The notes: generated by a model from the letters alone, not told the origin. A stretch of 64,000 bases of DNA from Lapillicoccus jejuensis (GCF_006715055.1 NZ_VFMN01000001.1:1364001-1428000), one strand, 5' to 3'; positions 31,153 to 39,563 are shown, counted from the first letter of the stretch. Numbers and translations are program-made.

Positions 31153-32991
31153 TCAGTCGCTCAGTCGCGCGAGCGGCTGCGTGACCGGCTGCGCGAGCGC
31201 GAGCGTCCGTGCTGCGCCAGGACGGGGGTCGTGGTGGTCATGGGGTTCACCTCCCTCGGGGGTGTCGGGGTGGTCCGTGGGGTCGAGGGGTCGGCGCCGC
31301 TCGAGGCGCACCACCCGGTCGGCGACGGCCGCGACGCGCTCGTCGTGCGTGACGACGACGACGGTCCGGCCGCGCGCGACCGAGCGGATCGCGTCGACGA
31401 CGACGCGGGCCGACTCGTCGTCGAGGGAGGCGGTGGGCTCGTCGAGCAGGAGGACCGGGGCACCGCCGACGACGGCCCGGGCCAGGGCGACCCGGCGGCG
31501 TTGCCCACCGGACAGCCGGGCGGCGTCCTGCCCGAGGACGGTGTCGAGACCGTCGGGCAGCTCGTCGAGGAACTCCTCGACGTGCGCGACCCGGGCGGCG
31601 TCGCGGACCGCCGACGGCGACGGGGCGGGGGCGCCGTACGCGATGTTGTCGGCGAGGCTGGCGTCGAGCAGCCACGGGTCCTGCGGGAGGTAGCCGACGA
31701 CCCGGGTGAGGCTGCGGCGGGTGGTGCAGCGCAGGTCGGTGCCGTCGACGAGGACCCGGCCGGCGTCGACGTCGTACAGGCGCAGGAGGAGCTGCAGGAC
31801 CGTGCTCTTGCCGGCGCCGCTCGGGCCGACGAGCGCGGTGACCCGGCCGGCCTCGAGCTCGAGGTCGAGGCCGTCGAGCACGGGGGCACCGGGGTCGTAG
31901 CCGAAGCGGACGTCCTCGAGGCGGATCCCGTGCACCGGTGGGCGCAGGTCGGTCGCGCCGGGGCGGTCGGCGACGCCGTCGTCGGTGTCGACGACCTCGG
32001 CGACCCTGGCCGCCGAGGCCCCGGCCTTGGCCAGCACGCCGGAGAGCCGGGTCAGGCTGCGGACGGGGGCGTAGAGGTCGCGGACGTAGGCCACGACGAC
32101 GAGCAGCGTGCCGACGCTGAGCGTGCCGGCCAGGACGTGGGTGCCGCCGGTGGCGAGGACGAGCGCCCCGCCGAGGGCGAGCACGATCTCGCCCGTCGGC
32201 AGCCAGCGGGCCTCGACCCGGACGGCGTGCAGCTGGGCGCGCAGCAGGGTCTCGTTGCGCCGGCCGAAGGTGCGCGTCGCGCGGTCCTCCCGGCCGAAGG
32301 CCTGGACGGTCCGGACGGCGTGCAGCAGGTCCTGGGTCGTCGTCGCGAGGGCACCGGAGGCGGTGCGCGCCCCGGCCTGCGCGCTCCGGACCCGCTGGCG
32401 CTGCTCGACGGCCAGCACCCCGAGGAGGGGGACGATGCCGAGGGCGACGACGGCGAGGCCGAGGTCGAGGTGGGCGATGACGACGAGGACGGCGACGAGC
32501 AGGACGACGTCGGGCAGCAGCGACGTCGCGAGCGCCACGACCGCGTCGAGGAGCCGGCCGACGTCCGTGGTGAGGCGGGTGACGAGCTCCGCGGAGCGGA
32601 TCGCGTCGTGCCACCGCAGGGAGCGCCCGAGGGCGTGCGCGAAGGCGTCGCGGCGCAGGTCTGCCCCCAGCCGCTCGGCGGCCGACTCGGCGGTGAGGTC
32701 GACGGCCAGGTCGAGCGCGCCGACGGCGACGCTGACGAGGACACCGGCCAGGGCCGCGAGCAGGACGACGCCGAGCGGCGGGAGTCCTCCCAGCGGGCGG
32801 TCCAGGCCCAGCGGGAGGGGGCGGTGCGTCGGCTCGAGCGCCGCGTCGACGGCGATGGCCAGTGGCCACGGCCGGGCGAGCACGGCGAGCCCGCGCAGGA
32901 CGACGAGGCCCGTGGCCCGGCCGAGGGCCGGCAGGTGCGGTCGCGCGACCGGCAGGAGCAGCCGGGTGGCACCGCGGGGCGTCGACGTCAT
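31153..32991 (-). CDS. ABC transporter, ABCB-type half-exporter
   Basis: 612 residues from ATG 32991. About six membrane helices in residues 20-320 (ABC exporter fold), then a complete NBD: VGPSGAGKST (389-397), Q-loop in GYLPQDPWLL (Q437), ARLSGGQRRR (493-497), VLLLDEPTASLDD (513-518) and VTHDE (H549). There is no C39 peptidase domain, so it would not cut a leader itself. It probably works as a homodimer exporting from the cytoplasm. The NBD ends near residue 566; residues 584-612 merely mirror the peptide B gene in another frame. It heads a probable operon with peptide B, peptide A and the kinase. An ACGACCA/TGGTCGT inverted repeat lies upstream. Confidence 0.9.
   Translation of the reverse strand: MTSTPRGATRLLLPVARPHLPALGRATGLVVLRGLAVLARPWPLAIAVDAALEPTHRPLPLGLDRPLGGLPPLGVVLLAALAGVLVSVAVGALDLAVDLTAESAAERLGADLRRDAFAHALGRSLRWHDAIRSAELVTRLTTDVGRLLDAVVALATSLLPDVVLLVAVLVVIAHLDLGLAVVALGIVPLLGVLAVEQRQRVRSAQAGARTASGALATTTQDLLHAVRTVQAFGREDRATRTFGRRNETLLRAQLHAVRVEARWLPTGEIVLALGGALVLATGGTHVLAGTLSVGTLLVVVAYVRDLYAPVRSLTRLSGVLAKAGASAARVAEVVDTDDGVADRPGATDLRPPVHGIRLEDVRFGYDPGAPVLDGLDLELEAGRVTALVGPSGAGKSTVLQLLLRLYDVDAGRVLVDGTDLRCTTRRSLTRVVGYLPQDPWLLDASLADNIAYGAPAPSPSAVRDAARVAHVEEFLDELPDGLDTVLGQDAARLSGGQRRRVALARAVVGGAPVLLLDEPTASLDDESARVVVDAIRSVARGRTVVVVTHDERVAAVADRVVRLERRRPLDPTDHPDTPEGGEPHDHHDPRPGAARTLALAQPVTQPLARLSD
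31161..31241 (-). CDS. 26-residue Arg-Ser repeat peptide B (candidate precursor), nested in ABC gene end
   Basis: ATG 31241 follows GGGAGGTGA (31257-31247 region) at the usual distance. The product is MTTTTPVLAQHG, (RS)6, R, and a final D: same length (26) and same plan as peptide A, with differences in the leader (TT for VT, LAQH for AQHH) and last residue. Ser codons are TCG, AGC and TCA, Arg codons CGC and CGG, differing from those of peptide A at several repeat positions. It is wholly contained, in another frame, in the last 29 codons of the ABC exporter gene. Two copies with conserved ribosome sites and conserved residues but changing codons are strong evidence for real translation. Confidence 0.8.
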   Translation of the reverse strand: MTTTTPVLAQHGRSRSRSRSRSRSRD

Positions 32992-33020
32992 GACCCCAGC
33001 GTGGGTCGGATGGGGGCAGG

Positions 33021-33042
33021 ACGACCAGTGGCCGATGGTCGT
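33021..33042. promoter_or_regulatory. Inverted repeat upstream of ABC exporter/RS-peptide operon
   Basis: ACGACCA (33021-33027) and TGGTCGT (33036-33042), perfect 7-bp arms with an 8-base spacer, 30 bp before the exporter start codon and 29 bp after the epimerase stop. A further GACCA at 33045-33049 pairs with the same TGGTC. It fits an operator for a dimeric regulator, but no regulator gene is adjacent. Confidence 0.5.
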
Positions 33043-33070
33043 AGGACCAGCCCGGGCGCCGATCCCTGCC

Positions 33071-34045
33071 TCAGCCCAGCGGCGGGATCCCGTGCTCCTC
33101 GGCGACCGAGGCGACGGCCTCGCGGACCGTGTCCAGCAGGGTGTGCGCCGGCCGCACGCCGAGCTCGTCGCGGACGGCGTCCATCGAGCAGCACGGCCGG
33201 TGCGCGAGGTGGTCCAGCGTGGTGGCCACCTGCTCGGGGTCGGCCTGCGCGCGCCACTGCTCGAGCGGCAGCAGCCGCAGGTCGGCCTCGCGACCCCACC
33301 AGCGGGCGGCCTCCTCGGCGTACGCGCGCAGGGTCACCGCCTGCTCGGCGACGGCGTGCCAGCTGCGGCCGGCGGCGACCTCACGCCGGTCGAGCGCGGC
33401 CTCGACCACGGCGGCGACGTCGTCGGCGTGCACGTGCTGGAGCGTGGCGAGCCCGTCGTCGGGCAGGGTGACCGGTCCGCCGGTGGCGAGCGCGCGGAAC
33501 ACGCCCGGGTCGAGGTCGCCGGCGGGGGTGATCGGCAGCCAGCCGGGCCCGCTGATGTGGCCCGGCATGACGACGCTCGCGTCGAGGTCGCCGGCGCGGG
33601 TGACGGCGTGCAGGTGGTCCTCGATGGCGGCCTTCGCGACGCCGTACGGCGTGACCGGGCGACGCGGGGAGTCCTCGCGCGTCGGGACCAGCCGGCTCGG
33701 TCCGTGCGCCCAGATGGTGCCGACGTGCACGAGGTGGGTGCCGCTGCCGGCGAGGGCGTCGGTGAGCGCCCGGGCGCTGTCGGGGGTGAAGCAGACGAGG
33801 TCGACGACCGCGTCGGCCTCGAGCGAGCGCACGCGGGTCCCGAAGGTGCCGGCCGCGTCCTCGGCGTCCCGGTCGACCACGACCTGCTCGGGGACGACCT
33901 GCTGGGGGTCCGGCTGCTGCGCGGGGTGGGGGTACGGCGCCCGGCGCCCACGGCTGAGCACGACCACCTCGTGACCGCCCGCGACGAGACGCGGCACCAG
34001 CCACGTGCCGATGTGCCCGGTACCTCCGACGACGACGACGCGCAT
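33071..34045 (-). CDS. NAD-dependent epimerase/dehydratase family protein (extended SDR)
   Basis: 324 residues from ATG 34045. Rossmann start MRVVVVGGTGHIGTWLVPRL (GxxGxxG), then a substrate domain; TPYGVAKAAIEDHLHAV supplies the YxxxK catalytic pair, and HVHADDVAAVVEAAL is the usual late motif. This resembles epimerase-like proteins related to RNA-binding chloroplast CSP41 in layout. Function unknown. 79 bp upstream of the ABC exporter on the same strand, so a common transcript with the RS-peptide locus is possible, but the inverted repeat between suggests a separate promoter. Confidence 0.85.
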   Translation of the reverse strand: MRVVVVGGTGHIGTWLVPRLVAGGHEVVVLSRGRRAPYPHPAQQPDPQQVVPEQVVVDRDAEDAAGTFGTRVRSLEADAVVDLVCFTPDSARALTDALAGSGTHLVHVGTIWAHGPSRLVPTREDSPRRPVTPYGVAKAAIEDHLHAVTRAGDLDASVVMPGHISGPGWLPITPAGDLDPGVFRALATGGPVTLPDDGLATLQHVHADDVAAVVEAALDRREVAAGRSWHAVAEQAVTLRAYAEEAARWWGREADLRLLPLEQWRAQADPEQVATTLDHLAHRPCCSMDAVRDELGVRPAHTLLDTVREAVASVAEEHGIPPLG

Positions 34046-34060
34046 CGTCCGACCCTACGT

Positions 34061-34110
34061 GTCGGGCCCCCCACGTCGGGCCCCCCACGTCGGGCCCCCC
34101 ACGTCGGGAC
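34061..34110 (+). repeat. 14-bp tandem repeat in intergenic region
   Basis: GTCGGGCCCCCCAC repeats perfectly at 34061, 34075 and 34089, with a half unit at 34103-34110. It lies 16 bp upstream of the epimerase start codon. The rest of the 182-bp gap (to 34227) holds one more related CCCCCACGTCGAG at about 34158 and an AT-rich patch near 34195-34225 that could be a promoter. Unlike most other repeats here, the period is not a multiple of three. Confidence 0.85.
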
Positions 34111-34227
34111 GCCGTGGAGCCGGCGTTGGGAGCCGGACCTGGTGGTTGAAGCCCGGCCCCCACGTCGAGTCTGCGACCCGGTACGGCGTCTCGCAAGCGA
34201 TACGCGCTGCGAACTTTCTGGGAACGC

Positions 34228-34977
34228 TCAGGGGCTCGACGTCACCAGGGGTCTCAGCGTCACGAGGACGCCCAGGGTGCAGCCGGCGGTGACGAGGACG
34301 AGCACGGCCCACCAGACCGGGGCCGGCACGTGGGTGAGCTCGGCGAGCACGGCAGGGTCGCTGCCCCGGTCACCCCGCTCGCGTCGCCGTAGGGACGGGG
34401 TCGCGCGGGGCCGGACGGCGGCCAGGTGCCGCCACGCGCCGACGAGCAGGACCAGTCCGAGGCCCGTGAGGACCTGCGCCTGGCGGACGTCGTCGCGCCA
34501 CCACCACAGCGACGCCGCCCCGGCGAGCACCGCGAGGACGACGGCGAGGGTGAGCGCCGACCGGACCCGCACGAGCGCGACGACGAGGGCGGCGACGACC
34601 GCCCCCAGCACCGCCGCGGCCCAGCCCCGGGCGGCCGCGGCGACGAGCACGAGCGCGACGACGGCCGGCGCCGGGTAGCCGGCGGCGGTCGTGAGGACCC
34701 GACCGGCCCCGCGCGCCGGACCCCGGGTGACGGCCTCGCCGGACATGTCGCCGCGCAGCACGAACCCGGTGAACCGGCGCCCGCAGAGCAGCCCGACGCC
34801 GGCGTGGCCGAGCTCGTGGACGAGGGTGACGCCGAGCCGGGCCACCCGCCAGACCGGGTCGACCGCGACGACGACGACGCCGAGGACCAGCGCGAGCAGG
34901 AGCGCCGTCGTCACCTCGGGCCGGGCGAGGGCCCCGGCCGGCACCGGCGCGAGCCGCGCGCCCAGCTCCGCCAGCAC
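34228..34977 (-). CDS. M50-type membrane zinc metalloprotease
   Basis: 249 residues from GTG 34977. Zinc motif HELGH at 54-58, inside a membrane helix (LGVTLVHELGHAGVGLLCGR), with five or six further hydrophobic segments. Site-2-protease-like M50 family members cleave substrates in the membrane. This short actinobacterial version lacks a PDZ domain and a clear second motif (NxxPxxxxDG), so it may be a divergent M50B or an M50-like protein. Last gene of a four-gene operon, 18 bp after the zinc-ribbon metallopeptidase gene. Confidence 0.78.
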   Translation of the reverse strand: MLAELGARLAPVPAGALARPEVTTALLLALVLGVVVVAVDPVWRVARLGVTLVHELGHAGVGLLCGRRFTGFVLRGDMSGEAVTRGPARGAGRVLTTAAGYPAPAVVALVLVAAAARGWAAAVLGAVVAALVVALVRVRSALTLAVVLAVLAGAASLWWWRDDVRQAQVLTGLGLVLLVGAWRHLAAVRPRATPSLRRRERGDRGSDPAVLAELTHVPAPVWWAVLVLVTAGCTLGVLVTLRPLVTSSP

Positions 34978-34995
34978 CTCAGCCCTGCACGGGGG

Positions 34996-36018
34996 TCAGC
35001 TCGTCACGAGCTCGGCGACGAGGTCGAGCTTGTCGACGACGGGCGCGGCGAGGACGAACGGGTAGAGGTCGGGCTTGCCCATCGACCGCTCGACCTGGTT
35101 GAGCGCGATCGACAGCGGCACCCACACGTCGACGACGACGCGTCCGAAGGGGCCGGACAGGTCGGTCCCGGCCGGCAGCAGCCCCTGCTCGAGGGCCGTC
35201 TCGAGGGTGTCGCTGATGTGCAGGAAGTGCGCGAAGGTCTCGGCGAAGTCCTCGTACGGGTGCATGGTCGCGTACTCGGAGATGTACGACGCCTCCCACC
35301 CGTCCGGGGGTCCCTCGGCGTAGTGGCGGTCGATCTCGGCCTGGTAGTCCGCGCGGTCGTCGCCGAACAGGGCACGGACCCGCCGGGTGCGCTCCTCGTC
35401 GCCGAGGACGTGCAGGCCCTCGACGTAGTGCCCCGTCTCGTGCCGCAGGTGGCCGAGCATCGTCCGGTAGGGCTCACCGAGCCGCATCCGCACCTTCTCG
35501 CGGTACGCGTCGTGGCTCTCGGCGAGGTCGATGGTGACGACGCCGTCGGCGTGCCCGATGACGACGTCCTCGGCGCGGCTGGACAGCAGGTCGAAGCACA
35601 GCCCCGTCTCCGGGTCCTCGGTGCGCGGGACCCAGCGCACCCCGCGGGCGTCGAGCTCGACGAGCAGCTGCCGCTTGGCGCGCTCGGTCTCGGCGTAGAG
35701 CCCGAGCCCCTCGAGGTCGGCGTCGTTCGGGCGCGTCCGGGTGAGGGCGCAGCTCTCGCAGAGAGCCCCGTCGGCCGGCGCCAGCCACGTGCAGCCGTTG
35801 AGGGCGACGTCCGCGCAGGGCCACCACGCGGTGCCCTGCGGGTCGACGTACGACGCCCCCCTCCCCCCGTCACGACCGGCCTCCCGCTCGCCCTCGGGCC
35901 GCACCGGGACGATCTCCCGCTCGGCGCGCGAGTACGCCTGCGGCGTCCCGCAGCCGAGGCAGACGGTGTTCTCCAGGTACAGGGGGTGGCCGCTGACCCG
36001 GCACTGGTAGGTCCTCAC
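34996..36018 (-). CDS. Putative zinc-binding metallopeptidase with N-terminal zinc ribbon
   Basis: 340 residues. Start is GTG 36018, which overlaps the transglutaminase stop as GTGA. An N-terminal zinc ribbon (TYQCRVSGHPLYLENTVCLG, CGTPQAYSR) and a second Cys pair (GALCESCALTRTRP) precede a metallopeptidase core with HLRHETGHYVEGL (HExxH variant HETGH) and EYATMHPYEDFAETFAHFLH, which adds the third ligand. This family (formerly DUF2248) is regularly found beside transglutaminase-like and ATP-grasp/alpha-E genes. Probably cytoplasmic; likely works with its neighbours in modifying or trimming a peptide or protein. Confidence 0.88.
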   Translation of the reverse strand: MRTYQCRVSGHPLYLENTVCLGCGTPQAYSRAEREIVPVRPEGEREAGRDGGRGASYVDPQGTAWWPCADVALNGCTWLAPADGALCESCALTRTRPNDADLEGLGLYAETERAKRQLLVELDARGVRWVPRTEDPETGLCFDLLSSRAEDVVIGHADGVVTIDLAESHDAYREKVRMRLGEPYRTMLGHLRHETGHYVEGLHVLGDEERTRRVRALFGDDRADYQAEIDRHYAEGPPDGWEASYISEYATMHPYEDFAETFAHFLHISDTLETALEQGLLPAGTDLSGPFGRVVVDVWVPLSIALNQVERSMGKPDLYPFVLAAPVVDKLDLVAELVTS

Positions 36019-36977
36019 GGCGCTCCCGTGCCCGGGTCGGCCGACCCCGACACGTCCCCACCCCCTGGGAGCGGCTCGACGTCGACGGAGACCTCGAGCC
36101 GCGAGCTCTCGGCCTCGGTGACGATGACCCCCTTGAGCGGCGGGACGTCGCCGTAGTCGCGCCCCCACGCGACGGTGACGTGCCGCTCCCCCACCCGCGC
36201 GTCGTTGGTCGGGTCCACGGCGAGCCACGAGCGCGGGTCCCCCGGGCCGTCCGGGAGGTCCGGCCTCGGCACCCACACCTGCACCCAGGCGTGGCTGGCG
36301 TCGGCACCGACGACGCGGTCGCGACCGGGCGGCGGCGTCGTCGACAGGTACCCGCTGACGTACCGCGCCGCGAGCCCGTGCCCGCGCAGGCCGGCCACCA
36401 TGAGCTGCGCGAAGTCCTGGCACACCCCGGCCCGCTGGTCGAGCACCTCCTCGATGCGGCTCGTCACGGTCGTGGCCCGCGGGTCGTAGGCGAGGTCGGC
36501 GTGGATCCGGTGCACGAGGTCGTCCACCGCCTCCCCCAGCGGCCGGCCGGGGGTGAGGCTGAGGGCGGCGTACGCCGTCGCGGCCGGCACCAGGTCGACG
36601 AGCGGCGACGCGAGGGTGAGGTCGACCGCGCGCCAGGCGCCGGGCAGGTCCGGGCGGAGCGCCGGCCGCGCCTGCTCCCACGGGACCGACAGCGCCACCG
36701 CGTCGGCCTGGTCGGCCGCGGACGGCTGCACCTCGACCTCGCTGCGGCCGATGACCGTGAGGACGCGGTGCGGGGTCGTCACCTGGAGGAACACCGTCCC
36801 GTTGCCGAAGGCGTCGAGGTCGGCGCGGCGGTCCTCCGGCGCGGGGTCGACGTCGACCTGCGCGGCGTGCACGACCTGCCACGGCAGCGAGCGCGGCGTC
36901 AGGTGCGCGACGGCGAGGCTGTCGGTGACGTCGTCGTCGTACGTGTACGTCGTGCGGTGCGTGACCCGGTACCTCAT
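36015..36977 (-). CDS. Transglutaminase-like cysteine peptidase
   Basis: 320 residues from ATG 36977. The Bact_transglu_N domain is at residues 1-85 (MRYRVTHRTTYTYDDDVTDS, LTPRSLPWQ), then the transglutaminase core with triad: QRAGVCQDFAQLMVAGLRGH (Cys), ASHAWVQVWVP (His) and WLAVDPTND (Asp). Bacterial relatives act as amidases or cross-linking enzymes. It overlaps the metallopeptidase start and lies 24 bp downstream of the ATP-grasp/alpha-E gene, a standard gene set. Confidence 0.92.
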   Translation of the reverse strand: MRYRVTHRTTYTYDDDVTDSLAVAHLTPRSLPWQVVHAAQVDVDPAPEDRRADLDAFGNGTVFLQVTTPHRVLTVIGRSEVEVQPSAADQADAVALSVPWEQARPALRPDLPGAWRAVDLTLASPLVDLVPAATAYAALSLTPGRPLGEAVDDLVHRIHADLAYDPRATTVTSRIEEVLDQRAGVCQDFAQLMVAGLRGHGLAARYVSGYLSTTPPPGRDRVVGADASHAWVQVWVPRPDLPDGPGDPRSWLAVDPTNDARVGERHVTVAWGRDYGDVPPLKGVIVTEAESSRLEVSVDVEPLPGGGDVSGSADPGTGAP

Positions 36978-37001
36978 CGCGGCCCCCTCATCCCAGCCCC
37001 C

Positions 37002-39497
37002 TCATCGCAGCCCCCGCACCGCGGGCTCGCGCCCGCCGCCGAACGCCCGCGGGGCGGGGCCGGCCGCGAGGTGGGTCGCGGCGACCGCGTCGGCGACCCG
37101 GGTGAGGTCGTCGGTGAGCCGGGTGAGGTGGCGCTCGAGGTGCGGCCGGCTCGCGCCGCCGATGGCCACCAGCGTCGCGACGTCGAGCTCGGCGACCTCC
37201 TCGCGCAGGTCGGCGAGCAGCCGTTCGGGCCGGGTGGCGCCGGTCGCCGTCGGCACCGCGGCGAGGTGCTCGCCGACGAGGCCGAGCGAGAAGGCGAGCG
37301 AGCGCGGGTTGTCGGGGTCGGTGAGCAGCAGGTCGAGGACGGTGGCCGGCCGCACGTCGCCGCGGTGCCGGCGCCGGTGGGTGACGCTGCTCTCCGCCGC
37401 GGCGAGCACGGTCTGCAGGACGGTGCGGTCGACCTCGATCCCGTGCCGCTCGACGACGACCCGCAGCAGCAGCGCGAGCTGGAGCCCGCGCTCGAGGGCC
37501 CGGCCCGCCTCGAGCAGGTGCCAGCCGGGGTCGCGGACCATGTTGCCGGTCACGCCGTGCAGGGCCAGGACCCCCGTGAGCATCCGCCCGGCGCCCTCGG
37601 CGAGGTGGTGCGACCCGAGGGTGCGCACGAGCTCCGCCTCGGCCCGGTCGGCGACGGCGAGGGCCCGCCAGGTGTCGGCCGACAGCTGGTCGCGCACCCC
37701 CTCCGCCGCGACCCGCGCCGCGTCGAGCGACTGCGCGGCCGACCCCGGCCGGCCGCGGTCGGTGAGCAGGTCGTGCAGGTAGCCGTCGACGTCTCCGAGC
37801 CGCTGCGGCGGCCCCGCGAACCGCGCGAGCGCCCCGACGAGCACCTCGACCGCACGGCCCCCGCTCGTGCCCGGACCGGCGGGGTCGCGTCGTCCGGCGA
37901 AGTCCTCCACGAGCGGGTGCGTCGCGAGGACGAGCCGCAGCAGCGTCTCGGCGCGCTCGGCGTACCGGCCCAGCCAGAACAGGTGCTCCAGCGCCCGTGG
38001 CACGCTCGGCGTGAGCACGCGGTGGCCGAGGGCGGGCAGGCTGGCCCCGAGCCCCTGGTCGCGGTCGGACGGCTCCGCCTTGAGCACCCAGACGTCCTTG
38101 GTCGGCGGACCTCCCGCCCGCTCCGGCGGGCCGCCCGGCCCCGGCTGCACCGCGGCGAGCCCCCCGAGCAGGAGCCGGTACGACGCCCCCTGCCGCAGCG
38201 CGAACGTCCGCAGCGTCACCGGTCGGGCGGCGAGGCCGTCCTCCACGAGGGTCGCGGTGGTCGCGAGCGGCGGTCGGTGCTGGACGACGTACCGGCCGGG
38301 GTCGGCCTCGACGCGGGCGAGCCGGTCGTCCCCGGCGAGGGGGGTGCTGCGGTCGAGCGCCCGCACGAGCACCTCGCCCACACTCCCCCCGGACGCGTCC
38401 CGGCCCGCGCCGAGCAGGGCGCGGGCCCGCTCCAGGCCCGCGGGCGCGCCGCACCACCACGTCGGCACGGACGGCAGCCGCAGCGGCTCGCCGAGCAGCA
38501 GCGACGCCGCCGCCGGCAGGAACGGCAGCAGGGCCGGGTTCTCCAGCACCGTCGCCCCGAGCGCGTTGACGACCCGGACGGTCCCGCGCCGAACGCACTC
38601 GAGCAGTCCCGGCACCCCGAGCCGGCTGTCGGGCCGCAGCTCGAGCGGGTCGCACCAGGCGGGGTCGACCCGGCGCAGCACGACGTGGACCGGCTCGAGC
38701 CGGTCGAGGCTGCGCAGCCACAGCCGCCCACGGCGCACGACGAGGTCCTCGCCGCGCACGAGCGGGAAGCCGAGCCGCGTGGCGACGACGGCCTGGTCGT
38801 AGGCGGTCTCGGAGTGGCTGCCCGGGGTGAGGACGACGACCTGGGGGTCGGCGACCTCCTCGTCGGCGCACTGGAGCAGGACCGTGCGCAGCGCCCCGAA
38901 GAACGGGCCCACCCGGTGCAGCGACGCCTCCCGGTAGAGCTCGGGCAGCACGCGGCTGAGGACCCGGCGGTTCTCCAGCGCGTAGCCGAGACCCGACGGC
39001 GCCTGGGTCCGGTCGCCGAGGACGAGCCAGCGCCCCTCCTCGTCGCGCGCGACGTCGGTCGCGGTCAGCTCCAGCGGGCGCGGGTCGGCGGAGGACGCGC
39101 GGGTGAGCGCGCGCAGGAAGCCGGGGTGACGCAGCACCGCCTCGGGGGGGACGACGCCCTCGGCGAGCAGCCGCTGCGGCCCGTGCAGGTCGGCGAGGAC
39201 CGCCTCGAGCAGCTCGGCGCGCTGGACCAGCCCGCGCTCCAGCCCGGCCCACTGCGCCGACCCGAGGACCAGCGGGAGCGGGTCGAGCCGCCACGGCCCG
39301 GGGGCCTCACCGGGCCGGGCGTAGGTGACGCCGTCGTCGTCGAGCAGCCGCCCGGCGTCCCGGGCGACCCGGGCGAGGTCGTCGGGGGTCAGCCGGTCCG
39401 CGGCCTGCGCCAGGTCCGTCGCGCCCACCGCCCGCAGCGCGGCCGCGTGCTCGCGCAGGACGTCGTCCGGCGGGGAGGACGGGGACACGGTGGCCAC
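37002..39497 (-). CDS. Circularly permuted ATP-grasp plus alpha-E domain protein
   Basis: About 831 residues. Residues about 60-460 match the circularly permuted ATP-grasp (DUF404/DUF407): SAQWAGLERGLVQRAELLEA, GRWLVLGDRTQAPSGLGYAL, ENRRVLSRVLPELY, VVLTPGSHSETAYDQAVVA, VNALGATVLENPALLPFLPA. Residues about 500-820 are the alpha-E (DUF403) helical domain: HLFWLGRYAERAETLLRLVL, TGNMVRDPGWHLLEAGRALE. In other bacteria these are separate genes; the fusion is frequent in actinobacteria. ATP-grasp suggests peptide-bond formation with ATP; the set may build or ligate a small peptide. Start is GTG 39497 or the in-frame GTG 39488; the latter has AGGGTGG in better position. First gene of the four-gene operon. 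Confidence 0.88.
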   Translation of the reverse strand: MATVSPSSPPDDVLREHAAALRAVGATDLAQAADRLTPDDLARVARDAGRLLDDDGVTYARPGEAPGPWRLDPLPLVLGSAQWAGLERGLVQRAELLEAVLADLHGPQRLLAEGVVPPEAVLRHPGFLRALTRASSADPRPLELTATDVARDEEGRWLVLGDRTQAPSGLGYALENRRVLSRVLPELYREASLHRVGPFFGALRTVLLQCADEEVADPQVVVLTPGSHSETAYDQAVVATRLGFPLVRGEDLVVRRGRLWLRSLDRLEPVHVVLRRVDPAWCDPLELRPDSRLGVPGLLECVRRGTVRVVNALGATVLENPALLPFLPAAASLLLGEPLRLPSVPTWWCGAPAGLERARALLGAGRDASGGSVGEVLVRALDRSTPLAGDDRLARVEADPGRYVVQHRPPLATTATLVEDGLAARPVTLRTFALRQGASYRLLLGGLAAVQPGPGGPPERAGGPPTKDVWVLKAEPSDRDQGLGASLPALGHRVLTPSVPRALEHLFWLGRYAERAETLLRLVLATHPLVEDFAGRRDPAGPGTSGGRAVEVLVGALARFAGPPQRLGDVDGYLHDLLTDRGRPGSAAQSLDAARVAAEGVRDQLSADTWRALAVADRAEAELVRTLGSHHLAEGAGRMLTGVLALHGVTGNMVRDPGWHLLEAGRALERGLQLALLLRVVVERHGIEVDRTVLQTVLAAAESSVTHRRRHRGDVRPATVLDLLLTDPDNPRSLAFSLGLVGEHLAAVPTATGATRPERLLADLREEVAELDVATLVAIGGASRPHLERHLTRLTDDLTRVADAVAATHLAAGPAPRAFGGGREPAVRGLR

Positions 39498-39563
39498 CCT
39501 GGCACAGCGCGTCCCCAGCGGGGGGCGGCCGACCGCCGAGCGGGACCTGTCAGGCTCGGGCCC

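Noticed and set aside
30310-33471. A plus-strand open frame of 1053 codons opposite the kinase, peptides and exporter
   Set aside because: No domain, low-complexity composition, and every recognisable motif is on the other strand, including the two peptide genes with strong ribosome sites.
34061-34110. CRISPR-like array
   Set aside because: Units are 14 bp with no spacers between them; it is a plain tandem repeat. No cas genes are present anywhere in the window.
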